A stretch of DNA of 64,000 nucleotides from Pseudomonadales bacterium (lineage in GTDB: Bacteria; Pseudomonadota; Gammaproteobacteria; Pseudomonadales; Azotimanducaceae). Below are positions 26,085 through 35,607 of the stretch, in pieces; within the stretch, counting starts at the first letter, position 1, and the number at the start of each line of letters is the position of its first letter. The notes under the pieces were generated by a model. That model did no database searches, was not told where the DNA came from, and saw only the letters and a program-made list of their open reading frames with translations. Position numbers and translations under genes: made by a program. The stretch lies in contig JAJEIQ010000027.1 of NCBI GenBank assembly GCA_022827905.1, forward strand, positions 115,639 to 179,638, given 5' to 3'.

Positions 26085-28010
26085 TTGAACAGGTTCCATG
26101 GAAGGCCTTGCCTCGGGCTGGCCGTGCTCTTCGCGCTGTTGGCCGGCAGTCCGCTGGCCAGCGGGGCCGTAAACGCCACGCTCCATGAGCAGCGCCAGGC
26201 CTACCGCAAGGCGGTGGACCTCGTGCATGCGGGCCATGTGTCCGCGGCCTTGAAGATGCAGAAGGAACTGGCCGACTACGTCCTTGCGCCCTACATCACC
26301 TACCACCGCAATCGGCTGCGCTTAAGCCGTCTGAGCGCGGCTGAGGTCAACGGCTTTCGACAGGACTATCCGGACCTGCCGGGTGCCCAACGCATCTTCT
26401 GGCAGTGGCTGCAAAGCTTGGCGGCGCGTGGCCAATGGCGAACCTTCCTTGAGCATTACGAGCCCACCGACAGCGTCGAGCTGCAATGCCTGCGCTTGCG
26501 GGCGCTGCACATCACCGGCCAGCGGGAAGCCGCCTTGGACGGCGTGGAGGCGCTCTGGACGGTGGGCGAGTCGCAGCCCAAGGCCTGCGATCCGATCTTT
26601 CAGATCTGGCAGCGTGAACGGCTCGACGATGCCATCGCTTGGCGGCGCCTGACGCTCGCCGTGAACGCCAACCAACGCCTCCTCGCCCGCTACCTGGTCC
26701 GATTTTTCTCTTCAGAAGTCAAGGTTTGGGCGCAGGCCCACTACGATGTGCACGTCAATCCCGCCCACATCGAGCGGACTAGCCGCTACCGCACTGACGA
26801 TGAGTGGTCCCGAGGCGTCATCGCCCATGGATTGAAGCGGTTGGCCGGGCGGGACGCGGAAGCCGCTCGGGACGCCTGGGCGAAGTACCAAGCCAGCCAC
26901 GCCTTTTCCGAAACCGAGCGGCGGCCCATCAACGAAGCCGTCGATGCCGCGCTGGCCGAAGCCGGGCTGCTGGACAGGGCGCCGACGGCGGAGGACTCGG
27001 CGGAGACGGCGGTTCGCTTCGCCCTCGCCTACCTCAAGCAGCAAAACTGGCCGCTGCTCCAAGCTTGGATCGAGCGGATGCCGGAGGCGGAGCGCTTCAG
27101 CGACAAGTGGCAGTACTGGCTGGCACGGGCCGTCGACGCCTCCCACGACGACTCGGAACGGGCCCGGCTCGCCTACCGTTCATTGGCCGAAAAACGCTCC
27201 TACTATGGATTCCTGGCGGCCCAGCGGCTGGGGTTGCCCCTGCAAATGAACGATGCTTCGAGAACCATCGGCGAGGCAGAGATGCAGCAGGCACTTGCCA
27301 TTCCCGCGGTCGGGCGCACGATCGAACTGTTCGCAGTCGGCGATGAAGTGAACGCCCGCCGTGAGCTGCTCGGCGTCATTCCCCGGTTGAGCCTTGAAGA
27401 GCGCCGGGCGGCAACCGCCATGGTGCAGCGCATCGGCTACACCACCCTCGCCATCCACACCGCCAATCGGGCCGAACTGCGCGATGACCTGGGGTTGCGG
27501 TTCCCGGTGCTTCACCAGCCCCTGTTTGGACAGGCCAGCCACGCCACCACCGTGCCGTTGCCGCTGCTGCTGGCCTTCGCTCGCCAGGAAAGCGCCTTTG
27601 AGGCCGATGCCCGCTCGTCGGCCAACGCCCGGGGCGTCCTGCAGATGCTCACCAGCACCGCACGGCTGGCCGCCAAGCGCGCCGGGTTGCCCGCACCGAC
27701 GGCCAACGCGCTGTACGATCCCGCCATCAACATACCGCTCGGTGCCAGCCACATTGCTTGGTTGTTGCGGCGCTACGATGACGTGCTGCCGTTCGCGGCG
27801 GCCGCCTACAATGCCGGGGAGCACCGGGCCGACCGCTGGATACGCGAGCGCGCGGGCGTTGCGCTGGACGTGTGGATTGACGCCATCCCCTTTCGCGAAA
27901 CCCGCAACTACGTCCACAACGTGCTGGCCTTCAACCAGATCTACGCCGCCCGCTTCGGTGACGAGACGCCGATGCTGCCCAGCCTCGACTTGGTGGTGAC
28001 GCCGCGATGA
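26085..28010 (+). CDS. slt: Soluble lytic murein transglycosylase
   Basis: This is about 641 residues from the TTG at 26085, which gives a clean signal peptide (CLGLAVLFALLAGSPLASG); a GTG at 25980 would make a 676-residue form with an odd leader. A long alpha-helical superhelix is followed by a C-terminal goose-lysozyme-like SLT domain. The catalytic Glu lies in FARQESAF (about E502), then ANARGVLQML and AAAYNAGEHR, with FRETRNYV near the end. It cleaves peptidoglycan glycan strands in the periplasm to give 1,6-anhydromuropeptides. Its stop overlaps the start of tatD by four bases. Confidence 0.92.
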   Translation: MNRFHGRPCLGLAVLFALLAGSPLASGAVNATLHEQRQAYRKAVDLVHAGHVSAALKMQKELADYVLAPYITYHRNRLRLSRLSAAEVNGFRQDYPDLPGAQRIFWQWLQSLAARGQWRTFLEHYEPTDSVELQCLRLRALHITGQREAALDGVEALWTVGESQPKACDPIFQIWQRERLDDAIAWRRLTLAVNANQRLLARYLVRFFSSEVKVWAQAHYDVHVNPAHIERTSRYRTDDEWSRGVIAHGLKRLAGRDAEAARDAWAKYQASHAFSETERRPINEAVDAALAEAGLLDRAPTAEDSAETAVRFALAYLKQQNWPLLQAWIERMPEAERFSDKWQYWLARAVDASHDDSERARLAYRSLAEKRSYYGFLAAQRLGLPLQMNDASRTIGEAEMQQALAIPAVGRTIELFAVGDEVNARRELLGVIPRLSLEERRAATAMVQRIGYTTLAIHTANRAELRDDLGLRFPVLHQPLFGQASHATTVPLPLLLAFARQESAFEADARSSANARGVLQMLTSTARLAAKRAGLPAPTANALYDPAINIPLGASHIAWLLRRYDDVLPFAAAAYNAGEHRADRWIRERAGVALDVWIDAIPFRETRNYVHNVLAFNQIYAARFGDETPMLPSLDLVVTPR

Positions 28011-28876
28011 GCGACATGGGGTTGGTGGACATTGGCGCCAACCTGCTCAACGGGCAGTTTGGCGACGACCTCGACGCAGTGCTCGCCCGCGCCAGAGTCG
28101 CCGGGCTCGCCCACATGATGGTGACCGCCACCGACGTGGCGGACTCGGCAGCCGCCATCGAACTTTGCCGGGGCCATGCGGATCTCTCCTGCACGGTCGG
28201 CGTGCATCCGCACGCGGCCGCCAAGACCCTGAAAGAGGGCGGGGACTGGGTGGCACAGCTACGGGCGCTGGCCAACGAGGAACCGGTCTGCGCTATCGGC
28301 GAGGCCGGGCTGGACTTCTATCGGAACTTCTCGCCGCCGGAAGATCAACACGTTGTGTTCGACACCCAGATCCGCCTAGCCGCCGATCTCGGCCTGCCGC
28401 TCTTCGTCCACGACCGGGACAGCGGCGGGGCGGTGTACGACGCCTTGATGAACCAAGCGGGACAGCTCAACGGCGTCGTGATTCACTGCTTCACCGGCGA
28501 TGAAACGGATCTGCGGCGCTACCTGGCGGCGGGCTTTCACATTGGCATCACCGGCTGGGTCTGCGACCGTCGACGTGGCGAGCGCCTGCGTGGCCTGATT
28601 CCGCAGATCCCCCTTGACCGGCTGTTGATCGAAACCGACGCGCCCTTTCTACTGCCCCAGGGTGCCGACAGCCCAACCGCAGACAAGCGGCGCAACGAAC
28701 CCTGTCTGCTGCCCTTCATCGCCCGCGCCATCGCTGATCTGCTGGACATGCCCACATCGGAGCTGGCCCGCCAAACTGCGGCCAACGCCAGACGATTGTT
28801 TCATGCGAGGGGTGCCCCCTCGCGCTCCCCGGCTGAGGGCTCGTTTAGTCTCAGCGAGGGGCCAACAGATCAATGA
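28007..28876 (+). CDS. TatD family metal-dependent hydrolase
   Basis: This 289-residue TIM-barrel hydrolase has the family's metal ligands in order: VDIGANL, VGVHPH, GEAGLDF, LFVHDRD, VIHCFTGD and IETDAPFL. TatD-family enzymes are cytoplasmic metal-dependent DNases or phosphoesterases, with roles in DNA repair and 3' end trimming. Its start overlaps the slt stop (ATGA). The tail after NARRLFHARG is about twenty residues longer than usual and low in complexity. The gene overlaps the convergent glutaredoxin-like gene by 26 bases. Confidence 0.92.
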   Translation: MSDMGLVDIGANLLNGQFGDDLDAVLARARVAGLAHMMVTATDVADSAAAIELCRGHADLSCTVGVHPHAAAKTLKEGGDWVAQLRALANEEPVCAIGEAGLDFYRNFSPPEDQHVVFDTQIRLAADLGLPLFVHDRDSGGAVYDALMNQAGQLNGVVIHCFTGDETDLRRYLAAGFHIGITGWVCDRRRGERLRGLIPQIPLDRLLIETDAPFLLPQGADSPTADKRRNEPCLLPFIARAIADLLDMPTSELARQTAANARRLFHARGAPSRSPAEGSFSLSEGPTDQ

Positions 28877-29084
28877 TCCCGTCCCGATCGAGGGGCGAAT
28901 CGATTTCCCGGCCCGCAAAGCCAAGCACTGGAATGCGTTCGCCGTAGCGCTCCAGCAACTCATCCTCGGCGGCCACATCCACCACCCGCAAGGCCAGGCC
29001 GCTGAGTTCTGGCATACTCAACAGCAATTCCAGCGCTTGCTCGCACAGTGCGCAGCCGCCGGTCGAGTAAAGAACCAACTCCAT
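28851..29084 (-). CDS. Glutaredoxin-like (DUF836-type) protein
   Basis: The 77 residues begin MELVLYSTGGCALCEQALELL. The CxxC pair sits after the first strand, and a cis-Pro segment IPVLGFAG follows, as in short glutaredoxin-like proteins. It is probably a cytoplasmic thiol-disulfide protein. The frame is open upstream to 29243, but the added part has no thioredoxin-fold sense and antisenses the neighbour. Its start codon and that of the divergent C39-like gene share the bases CATG at 29082-29085. Confidence 0.82.
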   Translation of the reverse strand: MELVLYSTGGCALCEQALELLLSMPELSGLALRVVDVAAEDELLERYGERIPVLGFAGREIDSPLDRDGIIDLLAPR

Positions 29085-30030
29085 GCTTGCATCATACCGC
29101 CACGGCGACCGGGCCAGCGCCGCCAAGTACCCCTTGACCACCGCTGCCGCCTTGCCGTGGCAGGCGGCTGCCGACGGCGCTTGGTGCGAGCTGGCCCTGC
29201 CGCCCTGCCCGGCCGCCCACATCATCGTGCCGAGCCTGTCCACTGACCTAAAGGATTGCTCCTATCAGGTGACGCTGCGCACCGCCGACGGCCATTGGCC
29301 CTTGCAGGACGTGCCTTCTTTGCCGCCATCCGGCCGTCGCCGAGCCCGTAGCCGATCAACGACGGATTTGGTCAGTACGCACATCGACTGCTTTCACACC
29401 GAAGCCGACCTGCCCGCCAGCCGCCTGCGCTTCACGCTGCGGCAGCCTGGGCCGCCAGCGCGCCATCTGCTGGCCGTCTCCGTGCGTCCACTTGAAATGC
29501 AACCGCCCACGCCCAAGGCGATGCGGGCCATCGCGCCCCGGCCCCCGGCCATCAGCCAAATGCAGGGACCCCAAGCCATTCAGCAACGAATCTGCTCGCC
29601 CACTGCTTTGGCGATGACCCTCAAGGCGGCGGATGCGGGCATCGACTGGCTGGAGGTGGTGGAGGGATGCTTCGATCAACGCACCCAGTCCTACGGTTGC
29701 TGGCCGATGGCTATTCGTTGTGCCGCCGGCTTTGGCCGACTCGGGGCGGTGGAGGCGCTGCCGGCCTGGGAGCCGGCCATCCAAGTGCTGCGCGCTGGTC
29801 TGCCGATCGTCGCCAGCATCGACTTTGCCGCTGGGGAATTGCCCGGCGCGCCGCTTTCCAAGACTGCGGGCCACTTGGTAACCTGTTACGGCGTTGACGG
29901 CAATGCCGTGCTGGTCAATGACCCGGCGGCAGGCGATGCGGCCGGCGTGCCGCGCCGCTACGACCTCGAAGCCTTCAGCCGGGCTTGGCTGCGCCGCCGG
30001 GGAGCGGCGTACATCATGCCAGCTTCATAG
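29083..30030 (+). CDS. C39-like cysteine peptidase family protein
   Basis: This 315-residue protein is without a signal peptide. The C-terminal half (from about residue 165) shows the papain-like C39 pattern. QRICSPTALAM holds the probable catalytic Cys, TAGHLVTCYGVDG the His, and VLVNDPAAG the Asp/Asn region. The N-terminal half has beta-rich character, as in the C39-like family proteins associated with bacteriocin-type peptidases. No ABC domain is fused, so it is not a bacteriocin exporter. The start depends on the ATG at 29083 with no clear ribosome-binding site. Confidence 0.8.
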   Translation: MLASYRHGDRASAAKYPLTTAAALPWQAAADGAWCELALPPCPAAHIIVPSLSTDLKDCSYQVTLRTADGHWPLQDVPSLPPSGRRRARSRSTTDLVSTHIDCFHTEADLPASRLRFTLRQPGPPARHLLAVSVRPLEMQPPTPKAMRAIAPRPPAISQMQGPQAIQQRICSPTALAMTLKAADAGIDWLEVVEGCFDQRTQSYGCWPMAIRCAAGFGRLGAVEALPAWEPAIQVLRAGLPIVASIDFAAGELPGAPLSKTAGHLVTCYGVDGNAVLVNDPAAGDAAGVPRRYDLEAFSRAWLRRRGAAYIMPAS

Positions 30031-30050
30031 ACGGAGGGGCGGAAGGCGCG

Positions 30051-30266
30051 ATGAAGCACTTGGGATGGTTCCTGCTGCTGATGGCGGGCTTTGGCCTCAC
30101 CACCGCCGGGTTGATGCTATGGCACGACCGGGGCTTTGCCTTCGCCGGGATGTGGCAGCTTGACGACGGCTTGCATCCGCTGTACTTGCTCATCGTCGGC
30201 ATCGCCATGATCCCACCGGCGCTGGCGGAGATCGTCCTGCTTGAGCAGCACCGCGGCGATGGCTGA
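30051..30266 (+). CDS. Small two-helix membrane protein
   Basis: The 71 residues begin MKHLGWFLLLMAGFGLTTAG. A second hydrophobic stretch, PLYLLIVGIAMIPPALAEIV, follows a short polar loop. GGAAGG lies six bases before the ATG. No family is recognised. It overlaps the next gene's start by eight bases and so belongs to the same transcript. Confidence 0.65.
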   Translation: MKHLGWFLLLMAGFGLTTAGLMLWHDRGFAFAGMWQLDDGLHPLYLLIVGIAMIPPALAEIVLLEQHRGDG

Positions 30267-30798
30267 ATCTGCGGTGCAGCGGGTCTACCTGCGCCCGGTG
30301 AACCGTCGGGACCGCGATGAGTTCATCGCCGTCATGCGTCGAAGCGCATCGTTGCACGAGCCTTGGATCCACCCGCCCATTACCCGCGAAGCCTTCAGCC
30401 GCTACCTCAAGCGCCTGGAGCAGGACGACCATGTGGGGCTGCTGGTCATCGAGAAGAAAACCGACGCGATCGTGGGTTGCTTCAACATCAACAACATCGT
30501 GCGCGGCTCTTTTCTGAGCGCCTCCCTCGGCTATTATGCCGCCCAACCTTACGCGGGACGCGGCTACATGCAGGAGGGGCTTGAACAGGTCATTGCGTGG
30601 GCTGTCGAGAAACTCGGCCTGCACCGCTTGGAGGCAAACATTCAGCCACGCAACCAACGATCCATCGCCTTGGTGAGGCGGTGCGGCTTCAAACGGGAGG
30701 GTGTCTCGCCGGACTACCTGTTCATAGCCGGCGCGTGGCGCGACCATGAGCGCTGGACTTGGCTCGACCGGCGCCACGGCCTGCGTCCGCCCCCATGA
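30259..30798 (+). CDS. GNAT acetyltransferase, RimJ/RimL-like
   Basis: The ATG at 30259 gives 179 residues. The acetyl-CoA site is visible as QPYAGRGYMQEGL, and LGLHRLEANIQPRNQRSIAL followed by RRCGFKREG is the typical RimJ/RimL ending. Members acetylate the N-terminus of ribosomal proteins or other amines in the cytoplasm; the target is not predictable here. It overlaps both neighbours (8 and 4 bases), so it is translationally coupled to the S9 peptidase gene. Confidence 0.9.
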   Translation: MAESAVQRVYLRPVNRRDRDEFIAVMRRSASLHEPWIHPPITREAFSRYLKRLEQDDHVGLLVIEKKTDAIVGCFNINNIVRGSFLSASLGYYAAQPYAGRGYMQEGLEQVIAWAVEKLGLHRLEANIQPRNQRSIALVRRCGFKREGVSPDYLFIAGAWRDHERWTWLDRRHGLRPPP

Positions 30799-32684
30799 CG
30801 GCCTACGGCACTTGGCCTTCGCCGATCACGCCCCGCCTCGTGGCCGAGGCGGCGGTTGGCATCGGCGATCCGCAGGTTAGCAATGGCGCCGCGTACTGGC
30901 TGGAGTCGCGCCCGGCCGAAGGGGGCCGCGTCACCCTGTTCAAGCAGGCCGGAGAGCAGGCTGTGGAGCTCACGCCGAGCCCGTACAGCGTCAGGAGCCG
31001 CGTCCATGAATACGGCGGCGGCGCCTACCTGCCCACCGACAGCGGCGTCTTCTTCGTCAACGACCGGGGCCAGAACATCCATCGGATCGCCGCGGACGGC
31101 GGCATCAGCCCGGTCACCGACTCCCCGTCCAGCGTGCGCTACGCGGACTTCTGCTTCGATGCCGCGCGCCGCCGACTCATCGCCGTCACCGAGATTCACG
31201 GCGAGGGCGAGCCGGAGAACGCTCTCGCCGCCATCAACATCGACGACGGCCATGTGGCGCTGCTGCACAGGGGCCACGACTTCTACGCCGCGCCCAAGGT
31301 GTCGGCGGACGGCGGCCAACTGCTGTTCATCGCTTGGGACCATCCGAACATGCCTTGGGACGGCACCCAGTTGCTGCGCTGCCGCATAGAGGAGGACGCC
31401 ATCGGCGAGGCGGCTGTAGTCGCCGGCGGCGCCCGGGAATCGGTCATGCAGCCGACTTGGGCGCCGGACGGCGCCATCCTCTACATCAGCGACCGCAGCG
31501 GCTACTGGAACCTGCATCGGCTCGACGAGTCCGGGGATGCGCCGGTGCTGGCGGACGAAGCCGACTACGGCGGACCCCCTTGGCAATTCGGGCCGCGCAG
31601 CTACGCTTGCCTGAACGAACGTTTCATTGCCGCCTGCCGGCACGGCCAAGGCGGACAGGACCTGGTGTTGATCGATCGGCAAAGCGGCTTTGCCACCCCC
31701 TTGCTGGAGGACTCGGCTGGTTGCGGGCAGCTTTCGCTCCAAGAGAACGACATCTACTTTCTCGCTGCCCACAGCGACCGGCCCTCCGAGTTCGTCCGCC
31801 TGAACCCAGGCACCAGCGAAACAACCACGGTGGCTGAGCCACCGGCACCGGAGGTGAACCGGGCCTATTTCACCACACCGGAGCGCATTGCCTACCCGAC
31901 GCGGGACGGCGAGCAGGCCTTCGCCTACCTCTACCGGCCCCACAACCCCGATCACTCAAGCGACGGCGAAAAGCCCCCGCTGCTGACGCTCTGCCACGGC
32001 GGACCGACCGGGGCGGCATCGCCGGCGCTTAAGCTGCTCGTGCAGTTCTACACCAGCCGGGGCTGGCTGGTGGTGGACGTGGATTACCGGGGCAGCGCGG
32101 GCTATGGGCGCGCATACCGGGAGGCCCTGAACGGCCGCTGGGGCGAACTGGACTTAAGCGATTGCGAGGACGCCGTGTACCATCTCGCCGCCCAAGGCGA
32201 GGCGGACCCTGTCCGCGCCGCCATCCGCGGCGGCAGCGCCGGCGGCTACACGGTGCTGCGCGCCCTCACCGCAGGCAACGTGTTCCGGGCCGGCGCCAGC
32301 CACTACGGCATCGGCGACCTCACCGCCTTGGCCCGCGACACCCACAAATTCGAGTCCCGCTACCTCGATGCGCTGCTCGGTTCGGAGGAAGCGCTCATTG
32401 GGCGCTCGCCAATCAACCATCTTGAGGGCCTGAACTGCCCGGTGATCTTCTTTCAAGGCGCCGAGGACCGCATCGTGCCGCCCAACCAAGCCCAGGAGAT
32501 GGTCGAAGCGCTCCGCGGCAAGGGCCTGCCGGTCGCTTACATCGAGTACCCCGGTGAGGGCCACGGCTTTCGCGACGGCGCCAACATCGCCCACAGCATC
32601 GGCGCGGAATACGCCTTCTTCTGCCGAGTCTTTGGCCTGCCGGTACCCGAAGGCCTCCCGGACATTGAGGTGGAGAACCTGTGA
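30795..32684 (+). CDS. S9 family prolyl oligopeptidase-like peptidase
   Basis: From the ATG at 30795, overlapping the GNAT stop, the protein has 629 residues with no signal peptide. The N-terminal part (to about 390) is a beta-propeller with recurrent WAPDG and YISDRSG-like blades. The C-terminal alpha/beta hydrolase domain has LCHGGPTGA, DYRGSAGYG and the nucleophile elbow RGGSAGGY (about S481). The Asp lies in EDRIVPP and the His in GEGHGF. It resembles dipeptidyl- or acylaminoacyl-peptidases and is probably cytoplasmic. ddl follows with a GTGA overlap. Confidence 0.9.
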   Translation: MTAYGTWPSPITPRLVAEAAVGIGDPQVSNGAAYWLESRPAEGGRVTLFKQAGEQAVELTPSPYSVRSRVHEYGGGAYLPTDSGVFFVNDRGQNIHRIAADGGISPVTDSPSSVRYADFCFDAARRRLIAVTEIHGEGEPENALAAINIDDGHVALLHRGHDFYAAPKVSADGGQLLFIAWDHPNMPWDGTQLLRCRIEEDAIGEAAVVAGGARESVMQPTWAPDGAILYISDRSGYWNLHRLDESGDAPVLADEADYGGPPWQFGPRSYACLNERFIAACRHGQGGQDLVLIDRQSGFATPLLEDSAGCGQLSLQENDIYFLAAHSDRPSEFVRLNPGTSETTTVAEPPAPEVNRAYFTTPERIAYPTRDGEQAFAYLYRPHNPDHSSDGEKPPLLTLCHGGPTGAASPALKLLVQFYTSRGWLVVDVDYRGSAGYGRAYREALNGRWGELDLSDCEDAVYHLAAQGEADPVRAAIRGGSAGGYTVLRALTAGNVFRAGASHYGIGDLTALARDTHKFESRYLDALLGSEEALIGRSPINHLEGLNCPVIFFQGAEDRIVPPNQAQEMVEALRGKGLPVAYIEYPGEGHGFRDGANIAHSIGAEYAFFCRVFGLPVPEGLPDIEVENL

Positions 32685-33622
32685 CCGCCCCCTGCGACGT
32701 CATCGTGCTGCAGGGCGGCCAGTCGCTGGAGGCGGAGATCTCCCGGGTGTCCGCCGCCCAAGTGGCCGCTGGCCTTGAAGCGGCGGGGCATCACGTCACC
32801 CGCTTGGAAGTGGATCGGGAAGCTCCAGTGCGGCTGGCCGAGGCTCGCCCGGACGTCGTGTTCCCCGCCCTGCACGGCCCCCCCGGCGAGGACGGCACCG
32901 TGCAGGGCCTGCTCGACATTCTGCAGTTGCCCTACGTTGGCGGCGGCGTCGCCGCCAGTGCGCTGGCGATGGACAAAATCTGCGCCAAGGCCATGTTCCG
33001 CCGCGCCGGGTTGCCGGTCGCTGATGATGTGGTCATTTTTCCGGACAGCGCCAGCGAGGACGTAGCGGCGCAGATCATTGACACCCTTGGCGATCAAGTG
33101 GTCATCAAGCCCTCGGGCCAAGGCAGCGCCATCGGCGTTGCCCGCCTGCCGGCTCCCGATGAGATCGCGGCCGCGGTGACCGAAGCCCTGAAGCTCGGCA
33201 CCGTCATCATCGAACCCTTCATCGCCGGACGCGAGATCACGGTCGGCGTGCTCGACCTCCACGGCCAAGCGCCAAGCGCCTTCCCGGTCATCGAGATCCG
33301 CACCGCGCCAGGCGAGTGGTACGACGCCGTGAACCGCTACCAGGCCGGCGCCAGCGAACACGTCATCCCCGCCCCCCTGCCCGCCGCCGTCAACGCCGAA
33401 CTGCAGCGCATCGCCATCGCCGCCCACAGCGCCTTGGGCCTGCGGGACTTGTCCCGCGCCGACTTCATCGTGGCCAACGACGCCGACATCTACCTGCTCG
33501 AAGTCAACTCCCTGCCCGGCATGACCCCCACCAGCCTATACCCCGACGGGGCGCGGGCGGATGGCTTGGAGTTTCCGGAGTTGCTCGATGCGTTGGTTAA
33601 GAGCGCTCAGGAGCGGGGGTAG
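32681..33622 (+). CDS. ddl: D-alanine--D-alanine ligase
   Basis: This 313-residue ATP-grasp enzyme starts at a GTG that overlaps the upstream stop. Family motifs are present: HGPPGEDGTVQGLL (usually HG.xGEDG), MDKICAKAMF, VIKPSGQGSAIGV and the Mg/substrate site LEVNSLPGMTPTS. It joins two D-alanines for the peptidoglycan pentapeptide. It is not in the mur/fts cluster here but in an operon with a peptidase and an acetyltransferase. A second copy elsewhere cannot be excluded. Confidence 0.92.
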   Translation: MTAPCDVIVLQGGQSLEAEISRVSAAQVAAGLEAAGHHVTRLEVDREAPVRLAEARPDVVFPALHGPPGEDGTVQGLLDILQLPYVGGGVAASALAMDKICAKAMFRRAGLPVADDVVIFPDSASEDVAAQIIDTLGDQVVIKPSGQGSAIGVARLPAPDEIAAAVTEALKLGTVIIEPFIAGREITVGVLDLHGQAPSAFPVIEIRTAPGEWYDAVNRYQAGASEHVIPAPLPAAVNAELQRIAIAAHSALGLRDLSRADFIVANDADIYLLEVNSLPGMTPTSLYPDGARADGLEFPELLDALVKSAQERG

Positions 33623-33645
33623 GGGGCAGAGGCTGGTCTTGTGGG

Positions 33646-34161
33646 TCAGGCCGCGGGTGGCCACAGGGCAGGGGTGAGCGAGTACGGCAGGTACAGCGGG
33701 TGCTTGGGATGGCCCTGTTGGGTAAGGCCGAAGTGAAAGAGTGGACCGGCGGTGCGGCGCATGAGCGCCTCGACGGCCGCTCCCCGGCCATCGAACCCGC
33801 CGTGATTGCCCCAGGCGCAGATTAGCTGGTCCGCCCATTGGCAGGCTTCAATGATGACCTCATCGTTTTCCGGCCCCACGGGCGCTGCCGCAGCAAGCAG
33901 TATCTCAGGACGGGTGGCGCGCCAAGCGAAGAGGTTGCAGACCCGGTAAGCGCCGAAGCCCATTGCCTGGGCTCGCCGCTCCACCCGTGCGACTGTCGGA
34001 TCGTTCGCCCGCTCCGTTGCGATGGACGGATTGAGCATGACGAAAAGAGCCTTGCGGCCGGATGGCTCCCACGTGCGGGTGAGGTCGTAGCGATACCGCT
34101 CGCAGTCGGAGTACCTTGCGACCGAGACGCACCCATCGTGTTCATGGCGGCGGACGATCAT
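33646..34161 (-). CDS. DUF1643 domain protein
   Basis: The 171 residues show the DUF1643 signature: VMLNPSIATERANDPTVAR, then VCNLFAWRATRPEILL, then ICAWGNHGG. The molecular function of this family is unknown. The protein appears soluble and cytoplasmic. It is convergent with ddl and 24 bases away from it. It starts just after amtB ends but runs in the same direction, so it may be a tail of the amtB transcript in reverse order (amtB upstream). Confidence 0.85.
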   Translation of the reverse strand: MIVRRHEHDGCVSVARYSDCERYRYDLTRTWEPSGRKALFVMLNPSIATERANDPTVARVERRAQAMGFGAYRVCNLFAWRATRPEILLAAAAPVGPENDEVIIEACQWADQLICAWGNHGGFDGRGAAVEALMRRTAGPLFHFGLTQQGHPKHPLYLPYSLTPALWPPAA

Positions 34162-34185
34162 CCGCCGCGTTGCCTAGGCCCGCGC

Positions 34186-35472
34186 CTACAGATCGTAGCC
34201 CCGCTCGTTGTGCATCACGAGGTCGAGGCCTTGCTGCTCGTCCTCCTCCGTGACCCGGTTGCCGATCAAGGCGCCGGTGATCTTGAGAATGACGAAGGTG
34301 GCCAGCGCCGTGTAGCCCAAGGTGGCGATCACGCCGATGGCCTGCACGCCGAGTTGTGAGCCCATGGTGGCTTCATCCGAGCCGTAGCCCTGGCCGCTGA
34401 AAATGCCGAGGGAGGTGCTGGCGAATACGGCGGTGAGCAGCGTGCCGAGCGCCCCGCCGACGCCGTGCACCGGGAAGACGTCCAGGGAGTCGTCGATCTT
34501 CAGCGAGCGCTTGATGTAGTTGGTGGCGAGGAAGCAGACGAAGCCAGCAGCGATGCCGATGATGAGCGCGCCTGCCGGGCCGACGAAGCCGGACGCCGGG
34601 GTGATGGTGCCGAGGCCCGCCACCATGCCGGTGACGGCGCCGAGAGCGCTCGGCTTGCCGAACCGGACCCATTCGCAAACCATCCACGTGAAGGCCCCGG
34701 CGGAGGCCGACAGATGGGTGACCAGCATGGCCATGGCGGCATCGCCGTTGGCCGCCAACGCACTGCCGCCGTTAAACCCGAACCAGCCGACCCAGAGCAT
34801 GCCCGCGCCGGCCATGGTCAGGGTCATGTTGTGCGGTGGCATGGCCTGGTTGGGAAAGCCGCGCCGGTTGCCCAGCACCATGGCCGCCACGATGGCGGCG
34901 GTGCCGGCGGTGATGTGAACCACTGTGCCGCCCGCGAAGTCCATCAGGCCCATCTCGCCGAGCCAGCCGCCACCCCACACCCAGTGACAGATGGGGGCGT
35001 ACACCAGCAGCACCCAGAGGGCGCTGAACACCAGCATCGATGAGAAGCGCATGCGCTCCGCAAAACCGCCGACGATGAGGGCGGGGGTGATGATGGCGAA
35101 GGTGAGCTGGAACAAGGCGAAGGAGGATTCCGGTATGGCGCCGCTCATGGCGTCCTCGCCAACCCCGGCGAAGAAGGCCTTGCCCAAACCGCCAACCAAG
35201 GCGTTGCCGTCGGCGAAGGCGAGGCTGTAGGCGGCGATCAGCCACAGAATGGAGACCATGCAAGTGATGGTAAAGCACTGCATTAGGACGCTGAGCACGT
35301 TTCGGGTGCGCACCAAGCCCGAGTAAAACAGCGAAAGCCCGGGTATCGTCATGAACAACACCAAGGCCGCGGAGGTCAAAATCCAGGCCGTGTCACCCTT
35401 GTCCAGTCCGTCATTGGCCCAAACGGGCATCGCTATCAGGCCCAAGGCCAAGGCCACCGTCCAACGCATCAT
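34186..35472 (-). CDS. amtB: Ammonium transporter
   Basis: This 428-residue protein has a cleavable signal (LGLIAMPVWAND) and eleven membrane helices. The Amt pore histidines are in GTVVHITAG and FPVHGVGG; the signature DFAGGTVVH and the FNGGSALAANG loop are also present. It conducts ammonium across the inner membrane. The usual partner glnK (PII) is not next to it, although the C-terminal tail ends in a GYDL-type regulatory region. No sigma-54 promoter was found upstream. GAGGGG lies before the start. Confidence 0.93.
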   Translation of the reverse strand: MMRWTVALALGLIAMPVWANDGLDKGDTAWILTSAALVLFMTIPGLSLFYSGLVRTRNVLSVLMQCFTITCMVSILWLIAAYSLAFADGNALVGGLGKAFFAGVGEDAMSGAIPESSFALFQLTFAIITPALIVGGFAERMRFSSMLVFSALWVLLVYAPICHWVWGGGWLGEMGLMDFAGGTVVHITAGTAAIVAAMVLGNRRGFPNQAMPPHNMTLTMAGAGMLWVGWFGFNGGSALAANGDAAMAMLVTHLSASAGAFTWMVCEWVRFGKPSALGAVTGMVAGLGTITPASGFVGPAGALIIGIAAGFVCFLATNYIKRSLKIDDSLDVFPVHGVGGALGTLLTAVFASTSLGIFSGQGYGSDEATMGSQLGVQAIGVIATLGYTALATFVILKITGALIGNRVTEEDEQQGLDLVMHNERGYDL

Positions 35473-35607
35473 GTTCGTTCCACTCCCCTCAGTGATTGAG
35501 TCGCGCCCACTCCGAGCCGTCGCTGATGAAGCGCCGGAGCGGCAATGCGGAGAGATTACTTGAAGGCGATGCGCCTTGCTACAACTTCATAAGGACCCCG
35601 AGTTCGG

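Noticed and set aside
28815..28862. Terminator at the end of tatD
   Set aside because: Partial inverted repeats lie within the coding region and the stem is interrupted; no T run.
35473..35607. Sigma-54 promoter for amtB
   Set aside because: No GG-N10-GC pair with flanking TGGCAC/TTGC was found on the minus strand.
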